The position numbers were made by a program, and so were the translations under genes. 57,391 bases of DNA from Gemmatimonadota bacterium (GTDB lineage: Bacteria; Gemmatimonadota; Gemmatimonadetes; Gemmatimonadales; Gemmatimonadaceae): positions 1-57,391 of the forward strand of contig JAQBYI010000020.1 in assembly GCA_027622655.1 (NCBI GenBank), read 5' to 3'. The notes beneath the pieces were generated by a model, which made no database searches, was not told where the DNA came from, and saw only the letters and a program-made list of their open reading frames with translations. This document shows, one piece after another, positions 43,100-51,498 of this stretch. Position 1 is the first letter of the stretch. Each line of letters starts with the position of its first letter.

Positions 43100-45208
43100 C
43101 TACCCTACCCTGAACAACTCCATCGCCCGCGCGTACCGCCGCTTGAGCACGGCCTGGATTGGCGCGTTGACCTTGGACGAGAGATTTGGATCGCGCTCCA
43201 GGAGCCGGCGTGCCGCCTCACGACTCAACTCGTTGAGTTCCAGATCGCGGAACGGGTTGGCAATCCGGAACGTGGCCTCGCCGCTCTGCCGCTGCCCGAA
43301 CAGGTCACCCATTCCGCGCATCCGAAGATCGGCCTCGGCAACCTCGAATCCGTCGCTGGTCTGCACGACGACTTGGAGCCGTTCTTCCGATTCGGGCGCC
43401 ACATCGCCGAGCAGAATGCAGAAGCTCTCCTCGGCACCGCGGCCGACTCGTCCGCGCAACTGATGGAGCTGGCTGAGGCCGAATCGCTCAGGATGCTCGA
43501 CGACCATAACGGTGGCGTTAGGCACATCGATCCCGACTTCGATCACCGTTGTGGAAACGAGAAGGTCAATCGCGCCGTCGCGGAAGCGGCGCATCACTTT
43601 GTCCTTGGTCGCGACATCGAGCCGCCCGTGGAGCAGCTCGAGCCGGCGGTGTGCGAAGCGACCCGTGCTCAGTTCCTCGAAACCTTTCGTGGCGGCCTTG
43701 AGCGCAACCTTGTCGCTCTCCTCGATGAGCGGAAAGACAAGAAACGTCTGCCTCCCCTTTTCAATCTGGCCTTCGATGAAGTCATACACTTTCGCGCGGG
43801 CCTTTTCCGGGCGCCGAACGGTGGTCACCGGCTGGCGGCCCGGCGGGAGCTCGTCGAGCACGCTTACGTCGAGGTCGCCGTACACGGTAAGCGCGAGCGA
43901 GCGCGGGATTGGCGTGGCGCTCATGAGCAGCATGTCGGGGCGCTCGCCCTTCTTTCCAAGCGCGAGTCGCTGTTCCACGCCGAACCGATGCTGTTCGTCC
44001 ACGACCGCTAGCCCGAGGCGGCCAAACTCGATGCCCTGCTGCACGAGAGCGTGTGTGCCAATGGCGAGTACCGGTTCGACGCTCGCGAGGCGCGTGGCTG
44101 CGGCCCGGCGCGCCTTTGCACCGAGTGAACCGGTCACAATGAGCGGCGAGATGCCGAGCGGCGCGAGTAGACTAGCCATGGTATCCGCGTGCTGTTCTGC
44201 GAGCAGTTCGGTTGGCGCCATCACGGCGGCCTGAAACCCGTTCTCCATCGCCAGCAACGCCGCGAAAAGCGCCACGACGGTCTTGCCGCTCCCGACATCG
44301 CCTTGCAGCAGGCGATGCATGCGGTCGCCGCCGCACATGTCTTTCACGATTTCCCGAGTAGCCCGCACCTGCGCCGTAGTCAGCTCAAACGGAAGAACGG
44401 CCTTCAGTTTGGTGGTAAGGTCACGCCGGTTCGTGTACTGAATGCCGACGCGCGCGGTGCGGGAAAGCGCCCGCGCCCGAAGGTGCAGAATGTTCACGAA
44501 GAGCAACTCTTCGTAAGCGAGGCGTGCGCGCCCTCGTCGCGCATCGTCCAGCGTCGCCGGCCTGTGCACCATGCGCAGCGCTTCCGGCAGCGTGGGAACC
44601 ATCGCTTCCGTCAACAGTCCTTCCGGTAGATACTCCTTGACCAGCGGCAGGTACGTATCGAGATGCCGGTCAATGAGGAACCGCATCTGCTTGAACGAGA
44701 ACCCCTCCGTCGCCGGGTATACGGCGAGCACGCGGCCGGTGGCGTTCTCCTGCTCTTCCGCGCCGAGGTTGATGGTCTCGCGCGGCGCGAACTGCCGTCC
44801 GTGGAAGAAGCGAACCGCACCCGCCAACAGAAGGACGTCGCCGACCTTGATGGACCGGTCGAGGAACGGCTGCCCCGGCCACGCACACTCGATCATGCCG
44901 CTCTCGTCCTTGATCACTGCCTGGAAGACGCGAAGCCCGCGTCGCGTCGGGATGATTCCTTTCGAAATCACCCGACCTACTACGGTGGCGGCGTCGCCGA
45001 TGCGAAGGCGGTTGACCGGTGAGATGGTGCTGGCGTCCTCATACCGGTGCGGCACGTGAAGCATGAGATCGCGCACCGTGAAGATCCCGAGCCTTCGGAG
45101 CACGTCCGCGCGCCCCGGCCCGACACCCTTGAGGTACATCGCGAGCATGTCCAGCGAGAGCCTCGGGGCGCCGCCCGACGCGCCGCGCGAACCGGCGCCC
45201 GGCGTCAT
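43100..45208 (-). CDS. recG: ATP-dependent DNA helicase RecG
   Basis: A 702-residue branch-migration helicase that rewinds stalled forks and D-loops. It has the N-terminal wedge OB-fold (about 60-200), then Walker A GDVGSGKT, DEQH box (VVDEQHRFGVEQR), SATPIPRSLALTVYGDLDVS, motif V IEVGIDVPNA and motif VI QLRGRVGRG. Full length and all helicase motifs are intact. ATG overlaps the ftsY stop (ATGA). Confidence 0.96.
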   Translation of the reverse strand: MTPGAGSRGASGGAPRLSLDMLAMYLKGVGPGRADVLRRLGIFTVRDLMLHVPHRYEDASTISPVNRLRIGDAATVVGRVISKGIIPTRRGLRVFQAVIKDESGMIECAWPGQPFLDRSIKVGDVLLLAGAVRFFHGRQFAPRETINLGAEEQENATGRVLAVYPATEGFSFKQMRFLIDRHLDTYLPLVKEYLPEGLLTEAMVPTLPEALRMVHRPATLDDARRGRARLAYEELLFVNILHLRARALSRTARVGIQYTNRRDLTTKLKAVLPFELTTAQVRATREIVKDMCGGDRMHRLLQGDVGSGKTVVALFAALLAMENGFQAAVMAPTELLAEQHADTMASLLAPLGISPLIVTGSLGAKARRAAATRLASVEPVLAIGTHALVQQGIEFGRLGLAVVDEQHRFGVEQRLALGKKGERPDMLLMSATPIPRSLALTVYGDLDVSVLDELPPGRQPVTTVRRPEKARAKVYDFIEGQIEKGRQTFLVFPLIEESDKVALKAATKGFEELSTGRFAHRRLELLHGRLDVATKDKVMRRFRDGAIDLLVSTTVIEVGIDVPNATVMVVEHPERFGLSQLHQLRGRVGRGAEESFCILLGDVAPESEERLQVVVQTSDGFEVAEADLRMRGMGDLFGQRQSGEATFRIANPFRDLELNELSREAARRLLERDPNLSSKVNAPIQAVLKRRYARAMELFRVG

Positions 45209-46107
45209 TGGCCGAGCAGACCTTCGGCGAAGGCATCAGCGTCAAACGGCTCGAGGTCATCGACGCCTTCGCCCACTCCGACAAACTTGACCGGCGCATC
45301 AATTGCCTCGTGTACCGCAACCACAACGCCACCTTTGGCCGTTCCGTCCAGCTTGTTGAGCACGATGCCCGTTACCGGAACGGAGGCTGAAAAGACGCGG
45401 GCCTGCGCTACGGCGTTCTGGCCGATCGTCGCGTCGAGCACTAGAAGCGATTCGTGGGGAGCACCGGGGAGACGCTTGTCGATCACACGCACGACCTTTC
45501 GAAGTTCATCCATCAGTGCGTCGCTGGTGTGCAGTCGACCGGCGGTGTCGATGATCGCCACGTCCGACCCTCGCGCGACGGCAGAGTCGATTCCCGCCCA
45601 CGCCACAGCCGCGGGATCGGCGCCGGCAGTCGCGCCAACGAACGCGGCGCCCGAGCGCTCGGCCCAGACCCTCAGTTGATCGATGGCCCCAGCACGAAAC
45701 GTGTCGCCGGCTGCAACCAGCACCGACTTTCCTTCGCGGCCGAGGCGCGCCGCCAGCTTGCCGATGAACGTCGTCTTTCCTGCGCCGTTAACGCCGAGCA
45801 CCAGGTACACCGACGGCCCCTCTGCCGCGACCGCGAGGGCGATTCCGCTCTTGCCGGAACGGAGCGCATCCGCGACGCCGGTCACGAGCGCCTGCTCAAA
45901 GTCGGCGATCGTCTTGATCGCACCCCGCTCGGCGCGCTGACGCACGTCGTCCACGAGGCGAGCCGTGACCGCGGTCCCGAAATCCGACGTGAGCAGCAGC
46001 TCTTCGAGTCGGTCTATCGATTGTGCGTCAACGCCGCCCTTCGCGAGGACTTTGACGTCGCTCAAGGCAAGGCGCTTGATGCGAGTCCAGAAACCGTGTT
46101 TCGTCAT
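45205..46107 (-). CDS. ftsY: signal recognition particle receptor FtsY
   Basis: A 300-residue FtsY with a short N-terminus rather than the long acidic A-domain of Enterobacteria. The NG domain has ALVRRL-type helices, the P-loop GVNGAGKTTFIGKLA, DTFRAGAIDQL, the DTAGRLHTSDALMDEL box, and LNKLDGTAKGG. It docks ribosome-SRP complexes at the inner membrane. ATG at 46107; the stop overlaps recG. Confidence 0.96.
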   Translation of the reverse strand: MTKHGFWTRIKRLALSDVKVLAKGGVDAQSIDRLEELLLTSDFGTAVTARLVDDVRQRAERGAIKTIADFEQALVTGVADALRSGKSGIALAVAAEGPSVYLVLGVNGAGKTTFIGKLAARLGREGKSVLVAAGDTFRAGAIDQLRVWAERSGAAFVGATAGADPAAVAWAGIDSAVARGSDVAIIDTAGRLHTSDALMDELRKVVRVIDKRLPGAPHESLLVLDATIGQNAVAQARVFSASVPVTGIVLNKLDGTAKGGVVVAVHEAIDAPVKFVGVGEGVDDLEPFDADAFAEGLLGQ

Positions 46108-46159
46108 TCGGTGCCCACGGGCAACGCGCCGCCTGGCCGATGTGCGCCCGCCACGGCGG

Positions 46160-47953
46160 CTATCGCAACCCGATCTTGCGGCGGAGAATCCACTCGGCGC
46201 AAAGCGCTGCCAGGGCGAGCGCGTAGATCAACCACGAGTTACGCGCCAGAGGAGCGCGGCCCGCAGCCGTTGCCGTTCCGATCGCGCCGGCGCTCACTGT
46301 CGGGCGGCGCGGCACCCACTCTCCTGAGCCGTTCACGGCCAGGATGCCCTCTCGGTTGCCCGTGCGCGTTGTGTAGATACCAGCCGCCATCGGCGGCGTT
46401 TCGGTCACGGTGCTTACTCCCGGGAATCGCAGCGTGACCGAGTCGACACCCGTATCGCCCCGGCGTTGCACCACGACGACTGCCGTCGAATCAGCGAGCC
46501 CGCCGCGACGCCAGCGGACTGATTCTCCAACTCTGCTCCACGCTGCGACCGGGCGCGGACCGCGCAGGTCGACCGTTTCGCCGGCCAGCCAGTCAAAAAT
46601 CGAGCCCCAGAACGACACGAACGTGTCCGCCGTTCGTCCACCACGAAAACGCCATCGCCAGAGCCCTGCGGCCGGAACTACTACGGTACGCTGCGGACTG
46701 CTAGTCCCGCTCACCACCCGGCGTTCGTCGAGCCGGCGGCCGCGCTTGGCCGTGAGCGCCGTCCACTCTGATGAGCGCGGCGCCTCGCCAACCTCGATTG
46801 GCGGGAGCGAATCCCACGGGAGCGTGCTGAACGTAGACATCAGGGGCGACGGCGGCGCCGACACCGGGTAGTACTCATCCCCGCGGGCCACAGGTGGCAC
46901 GATGAGCGCGAGCGCGCCGCGCACGAACGTTCGGGGTGCCGCGAACACCGCAGTGTCACCGTGGATGACCACGATGGACGCATCGCCCATCGCTCGACGT
47001 ATCTCATCTTCGCTCACTGGCGCGAGCAAACCGTCCACGCGCCACTGACCGGGCGCAACGCGGAAATACCCGCGCGTTGGCACAGCAAGCGTTCCCCGGA
47101 GGACATCGAGCGCGTACCGCGCGTCGAAGTCCGGTGCCGTCGAGACAAATACCGCCGAAGCGCCGGCCGCCACATCGAGCGAAGCGTACAGCGTGTCATT
47201 GCGTGCGAGGGCATCATCAGCAGCCGTGACCACAACGCGAACGAGGCGCTGCCCTGCCGTTGGGCCCACGGCAACGCGCCAGCGTACTTCGCGCTCCGAG
47301 AAGGCAGCCATCGAGTCGAGCACCGTGGCGGCGACGCGTGTGCCGTCCATCGCCAGCGCGACCGTACCCGAACGCGCGCCGCCGCTACCCGACGATATGA
47401 CGGCGGTTACATCCACGGAATCGCCCGTTACGGCAGCAGGTGGCACAGTGACCGACGAAACCGCGGCGTCGACGCGGTTTCCGCCGTCAACGATCAAGAT
47501 TGAAGATCCACTCGGAAGTTCCTCGAGCCGTTCCGGATCGCTCAACCGGCCATCGGTGACGAGAACAACCGCCCGGCCCGCGCCCAATGCGCGCTCTACG
47601 AGCGGTCCGACGATTGACGCGGCGTCTGACGGTTGCGCCTGCGGTCGGCCCGCCCGAACGCTATCTCCGACGAGCAGCGTAGTGTCGCCGCCAATCGAGT
47701 CAACCGCCTGGAGCGCCCGACGCCAGAGCGAGGTGTCGCCTGCGACGAGCCAGCTCTCTGAGGCGTCCAACGCCACGTACGGACTGGGAGCCCGGCTCAA
47801 GCCAACTGGAGCATTGAGGACAAGAGCGGCCACGAGAGCCGCTGCCACGCCCCTCAGCGCGATCGGTATGCGCGCATGCAGCGCGCCGCCAAATCGATAC
47901 TGAACGAACGCGAACGCGGCGCCTACTACGACGGCAATGAGCCAGGAGAGCAT
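46160..47953 (-). CDS. vWA-domain membrane protein of unknown function (BatA-like)
   Basis: A 597-residue protein. Two N-terminal helices (about 3-18 and 33-50) precede a von Willebrand A-type domain with an intact MIDAS start D63-A-S65-E-S67 (VALDASESW) and the later VTDG (132-135). A long beta-rich region follows and a final helix (about 574-592) with a basic tail. The layout resembles aerotolerance/BatA-like proteins and glutamine-amidotransferase-like surface proteins. The gene lies between ftsZ and ftsY, preceded by a strong hairpin at the ftsZ 3' side. Its link with division or secretion is only positional. Confidence 0.75.
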   Translation of the reverse strand: MLSWLIAVVVGAAFAFVQYRFGGALHARIPIALRGVAAALVAALVLNAPVGLSRAPSPYVALDASESWLVAGDTSLWRRALQAVDSIGGDTTLLVGDSVRAGRPQAQPSDAASIVGPLVERALGAGRAVVLVTDGRLSDPERLEELPSGSSILIVDGGNRVDAAVSSVTVPPAAVTGDSVDVTAVISSGSGGARSGTVALAMDGTRVAATVLDSMAAFSEREVRWRVAVGPTAGQRLVRVVVTAADDALARNDTLYASLDVAAGASAVFVSTAPDFDARYALDVLRGTLAVPTRGYFRVAPGQWRVDGLLAPVSEDEIRRAMGDASIVVIHGDTAVFAAPRTFVRGALALIVPPVARGDEYYPVSAPPSPLMSTFSTLPWDSLPPIEVGEAPRSSEWTALTAKRGRRLDERRVVSGTSSPQRTVVVPAAGLWRWRFRGGRTADTFVSFWGSIFDWLAGETVDLRGPRPVAAWSRVGESVRWRRGGLADSTAVVVVQRRGDTGVDSVTLRFPGVSTVTETPPMAAGIYTTRTGNREGILAVNGSGEWVPRRPTVSAGAIGTATAAGRAPLARNSWLIYALALAALCAEWILRRKIGLR

Positions 47954-47966
47954 GGGGGAAAGTTAC

Positions 47967-48006
47967 GCGGCGGCAACCCAGGGAACACCGCCCGGGCTGC
48001 CGCCGC
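47967..48006 (-). terminator. strong GC-rich hairpin downstream of ftsZ
   Basis: GCGGCGGCA (47967-47975) and TGCCGCCGC (47998-48006) form a perfect 9-bp stem, and the enclosed CCC/GGG bases can extend it. It lies between the ftsZ stop and the next gene. The bases after it on the transcript (GTAACTTTCC) are only slightly U-rich, so it may act as a partial terminator or an RNA-stability element at the end of the division cluster. Confidence 0.55.
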
Positions 48007-48045
48007 AATCAATCAGTCGAATGTCGAACGACAGAGCCCACCGGC

Positions 48046-49257
48046 TCAGTCCATCTGGCGCCGGATAAACGTGGGGATCTCAAGGTCATCGAGATCCGGC
48101 TGGGGGCGGCGCTCAGGCTGCGGTGCCGCACGGCGGAGGGCCGGCGCTGCGCTACCCTGGCCTCCGGTGAACGCACTGCCGATTACCGGCCGCGAACGGG
48201 CGCCGTCGATCGGAATGACCCGCGTTCCGCCTGCCATGCTGGAGCGGGTCGACTGGCCCTGCGACGAGAACGAACCCGGTCGGGACGCCTGTTGCGCGCG
48301 TCCGAACCCGGTCGCAACCACCGTGACGCGAATCTCGCCCTTCATCGAGGGCTCCTGAACAGCACCAAAGATGATCTCGGCGTCGTCGCCTGCAGCGTCG
48401 TGAATTACATCAGCGATCGCCGTGACCTCTCCAAGCGTGAGGTCCGGACCGCCAGTGACGTTGAGCAGCACACCGGTCGCGCCGGAGATCTGAACGTTGT
48501 CGAGCAGCGGGCTCGAGATTGCCTCGCGGGCAGCGGCCATCGCACGATCATCGCCGCGACCGATACCCGTGCCCATCAGAGCAGCACCGCCGTCCTTCAT
48601 CACTGTGCGCACATCGGCGTAGTCGACGTTGATCATGCCGACACCGGAAATGATGTTCGAAATACCGCTCGTGGCGTGCAGAAGGACCTCGTCGGCCTTC
48701 TTGAGCGCGTCCTGGAACGGAATGTTCTTGCCGACCACCGCGAGGAGCCGCTCGTTGGGCACGACAATCATCGTGTCCACGTACTTGCTCATCTCGATGA
48801 TCCCTTCCTCGGCCTGCCGGATTCGCTTGCGTCCTTCGAACAGGAACGGTTTCGTGACGATACCAACCGTCAGCGCACCGGCTTCCCGGGCAAGTTCGCA
48901 GATGATCGGCGCGGCGCCGGTACCGGTGCCGCCGCCCATGCCGCAGGTGACGAACACCAGGTCTGCACCGGATAGCACCTTGCTCACTTCATCGCGATTC
49001 TCATCGATCGCCTGGCGCCCGATTTCCGGGCGGGCGCCGGCGCCGAGGCCGCGAGTGAGCTTCTTGCCGATCTGGATCTTTACATCGGACTTCGAACTGA
49101 GGAGCGCCTGTGCGTCGGTATTGACCGAGATGAATTCCACGCCGCTGAGGCATTCGTCGATCATGCGGTTCACGGCGTTTCCGCCGCCGCCACCGACGCC
49201 AACGACCTTCATGCGGGCGCTTTGCGTCGGGGTGTCCTCGAACTCGAAGATGCTCAT
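48046..49257 (-). CDS. ftsZ: cell division protein FtsZ
   Basis: A 403-residue tubulin-like GTPase that forms the division ring. The nucleotide loop VGVGGGGGNAVNRM starts at about residue 19, the tubulin signature GGGTGTG is at 108-114, and the T7-loop region VNVDYADV is replaced by INVDYADVRTVM. A disordered linker of about 70 residues leads to the conserved C-terminal peptide LEIPTFIRRQMD, which binds FtsA. ATG at 49257. A 258-base gap with repeats and a hairpin separates it from ftsA, so it may have its own expression control. Confidence 0.97.
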   Translation of the reverse strand: MSIFEFEDTPTQSARMKVVGVGGGGGNAVNRMIDECLSGVEFISVNTDAQALLSSKSDVKIQIGKKLTRGLGAGARPEIGRQAIDENRDEVSKVLSGADLVFVTCGMGGGTGTGAAPIICELAREAGALTVGIVTKPFLFEGRKRIRQAEEGIIEMSKYVDTMIVVPNERLLAVVGKNIPFQDALKKADEVLLHATSGISNIISGVGMINVDYADVRTVMKDGGAALMGTGIGRGDDRAMAAAREAISSPLLDNVQISGATGVLLNVTGGPDLTLGEVTAIADVIHDAAGDDAEIIFGAVQEPSMKGEIRVTVVATGFGRAQQASRPGSFSSQGQSTRSSMAGGTRVIPIDGARSRPVIGSAFTGGQGSAAPALRRAAPQPERRPQPDLDDLEIPTFIRRQMD

Positions 49258-49320
49258 TGGCCCGATGTTGATGTGGTGGAGGTCGAGAAATGATAGCTCA
49301 GCGGGTACGACTGCAACAGC

Positions 49321-49505
49321 GAGTTGACGGCCGACGGTACACGGCTAACGGTTGACGGTCGTTCCGCTACAGTGTAGTGACGAGCGAAGGGGAGAAAACG
49401 CAAAGGCGCCCACTGCAGGAGGTTTTCCACAGTAGACGCGCCTCGAAAGACTTGTGAGATCGGACCACCGACAGCCGTTAGCTGTCAACCGTACGCCGTC
49501 CACAC
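49321..49505. repeat. ftsA-ftsZ spacer with ACGGNNN heptad repeats and a hairpin
   Basis: The left cluster (about 49323-49369) reads GACGGCCGACGGTACACGGC and then TAACGGTTGACGGTC; the right cluster (about 49473-49501) is its inverted counterpart (CAGCCGTTAGCTGTCAACCGTACGCCGTC). Both are built from 7-base units of the form ACGGNNN. Between them AGGCGC (49404) pairs with GCGCCT (49443), and inside ACTG pairs with CAGT. The spacer has no gene; its placement suggests control of ftsZ levels or a dispersed repeat family. Confidence 0.6.
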
Positions 49506-49515
49506 GCCCTTGTTA

Positions 49516-50781
49516 TTAGAAGAAGTCCTGAAGCCAAGTCTTCACCCGCTGCGCGATCTTGTCCATCGACTGGCCTGAGCCGGGCGTGGAAAACCGCCTC
49601 CCCTTCGATGTGGCGCCTCCGAGCGCCACCCGGTGGGCCCCGTACTGAACGAGCCCCACCACGGTCGAGAACCGCGGCTGCGCAACGTTGTCGGCAAGCC
49701 CACCGAGGAACTCGCCGGGGAGCCCAACGCGGGCGCCAGTGCCGAAGACATCGCTTGCAAGCTCGGCAGTGCCCGGCTGAGCCGCCGCTCCACCAGTTAC
49801 GACGACGCCGGCGGCCAACTTCTTGATGTAGCCGGCCTGCTGCACTTCCCGCACGATCATTTCGAAAATCTCGGACGTCCGCTGATGCATGATGTGAGCG
49901 AGCAGTTCTCGCGGGATCTGCCGGTCACCCTGCGCGACCGTGCTCGGCAGCTGGATGACGTCCGTACGATCGACGCTCGGTTCGTACACGCAGCCGAACT
50001 CTTCCTTGAGGCGTTCGGCGTCGGCCTGGGTCACTCCGAGTCCGTGCACGACGTCGCTGGTAACGTTGAGGCCACCAAGGCCGACAGTGCCGAGATACCG
50101 GATCTTCCCTTCGTGAAAGACGGCCACGTCGGTCGTGCCTGCGCCCATCTCCACAAGGCAGACACCGAGCTCCTTCTCGTCATCGGTGAGCACGGCGAGC
50201 GCAGACGCCAACGGCTCGAGCACGAGCTCGCCAATCTTGTAGCCAGCCCGCTCCACCGCTTTTCGGAGATTCATGGCCGGGCTCGACCCGATGGTCACGA
50301 GATACATCTCGGTCTCGAGCCGGGTGCCGATCATTCCGACCGGGTCGCGAATACCGACGTTCTTGTCCACTGCGTATTCCTGCGGAATCGCGTGAATCAA
50401 CTCGCGGTCCTGAGGAATGGACTGCGCCCGGGCGACGGCGTTGGCGCGATCGACGTCGGCGCGGGTTATCTCGGCGCCGGTCACGGACGCAATGCCGGTG
50501 GAGGTCATCGCCTGCACGTGCTCGCCCGCTATTCCGGCGTATACCGTAGTCACCTTTGCACCGGCCATCCGCTCGGCATCCTCGAACGCCTTCTTGATGC
50601 TGCGCGTGGACTCGTCGATGTCGGCAACGACGTTGCGGCGGAGGCCTGTGGTCCTGGCCTGGCCAACTCCGAGGATGTTTACGGTCGGGTGTTTGGGAAG
50701 GTCACCAACGACCTCGGCGATAACAGCCGTGGTCTTGGCAGATCCGATATCGAGGCCGGCAACGAGCTGGGCGGTAGTCAC
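49516..50781 (-). CDS. ftsA: cell division protein FtsA
   Basis: A 421-residue actin-like protein that anchors FtsZ to the membrane. It begins VAGLDIGSAKTTAVIAE (phosphate 1), and has the SHS2/1C domain, VEMGAGTTDVAVF (phosphate 2) and GVVVTGGAA (adenosine motif). It ends with the amphipathic membrane helix MDKIAQRVKTWLQDFF. GTG start 9 bases after the ftsQ stop. Confidence 0.96.
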   Translation of the reverse strand: MTTAQLVAGLDIGSAKTTAVIAEVVGDLPKHPTVNILGVGQARTTGLRRNVVADIDESTRSIKKAFEDAERMAGAKVTTVYAGIAGEHVQAMTSTGIASVTGAEITRADVDRANAVARAQSIPQDRELIHAIPQEYAVDKNVGIRDPVGMIGTRLETEMYLVTIGSSPAMNLRKAVERAGYKIGELVLEPLASALAVLTDDEKELGVCLVEMGAGTTDVAVFHEGKIRYLGTVGLGGLNVTSDVVHGLGVTQADAERLKEEFGCVYEPSVDRTDVIQLPSTVAQGDRQIPRELLAHIMHQRTSEIFEMIVREVQQAGYIKKLAAGVVVTGGAAAQPGTAELASDVFGTGARVGLPGEFLGGLADNVAQPRFSTVVGLVQYGAHRVALGGATSKGRRFSTPGSGQSMDKIAQRVKTWLQDFF

Positions 50782-50790
50782 GGTAGTCCT

Positions 50791-51498
50791 TTATGGCAGT
50801 CGGGCAATCACTTGGTCGCGAAAACGCAGGTCGATCTCGGTGGCCATTGCGCGCCTGCGCGCGAGGTCAGCCTCGACCGGAAGAATATCGAACAACCGTT
50901 CCATCGAAAGATCGGCTAGCGCCAGCACCACGCGCGGCGTCGAGTCGTTCAGCGTGATCGCGATGCTCCCGTCTGCCGCCCGTCGCACATCGCCGATGCG
51001 GGCGAAAAACGCAGGCAGCGCATCCCGAACTTCGCCGAGCAGCCGCAGTGCGAGCGTGTCACGCGTACGCAGCACAGGTACGTCCAGGTCCACTACGGTC
51101 AGGTCGATCGGGAGCGTGCGCCCGGTCGCGTCGACCGCCACGAGCCCTCCGCTCGCCTGCACCAGCGCGACCGGAAGGTTTTCCGTCACCTCAACGACGA
51201 GCGTCCCCGGCATGCGGCGGCGCACGCGTACTGCCTGCACCGACGGGTGACGCCCGACCCGCGTTTCGAGCGGCTCAGCGTCATCCCATATGGACGCGGT
51301 CGAATCTATCCTCAACCGCGTAACGATCTCATCGGCGCTCACGTAACGCGCACCCGTGACGTCAACGCGGCGGACGCGAAAGAAGTCCAGCTGCGCGAGT
51401 GCCGGCCTGAACCACCACGGTGATGCGAGCACGGCGAGGAGCGAGGCAACAAGCCCCACACGTCGGACCCGCCGCTTCCAGCCGGGCGGCTCTGTCAT
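50791..51498 (-). CDS. ftsQ: cell division protein FtsQ
   Basis: A 235-residue bitopic membrane protein. A short basic cytoplasmic tail (MTEPPGWKRRVRR) leads to one helix (VGLVASLLAVLASPWWF). Then comes a POTRA domain (FRVRRVDVTGARYVSADEIVTRLRI) and the FtsQ beta domain. It links early and late divisome proteins. The ATG at 51498 overlaps the murC stop (ATGA); the longer frame is antisense-like basic sequence. Identity rests on the POTRA layout and position, since FtsQ is poorly conserved. Confidence 0.9.
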   Translation of the reverse strand: MTEPPGWKRRVRRVGLVASLLAVLASPWWFRPALAQLDFFRVRRVDVTGARYVSADEIVTRLRIDSTASIWDDAEPLETRVGRHPSVQAVRVRRRMPGTLVVEVTENLPVALVQASGGLVAVDATGRTLPIDLTVVDLDVPVLRTRDTLALRLLGEVRDALPAFFARIGDVRRAADGSIAITLNDSTPRVVLALADLSMERLFDILPVEADLARRRAMATEIDLRFRDQVIARLP

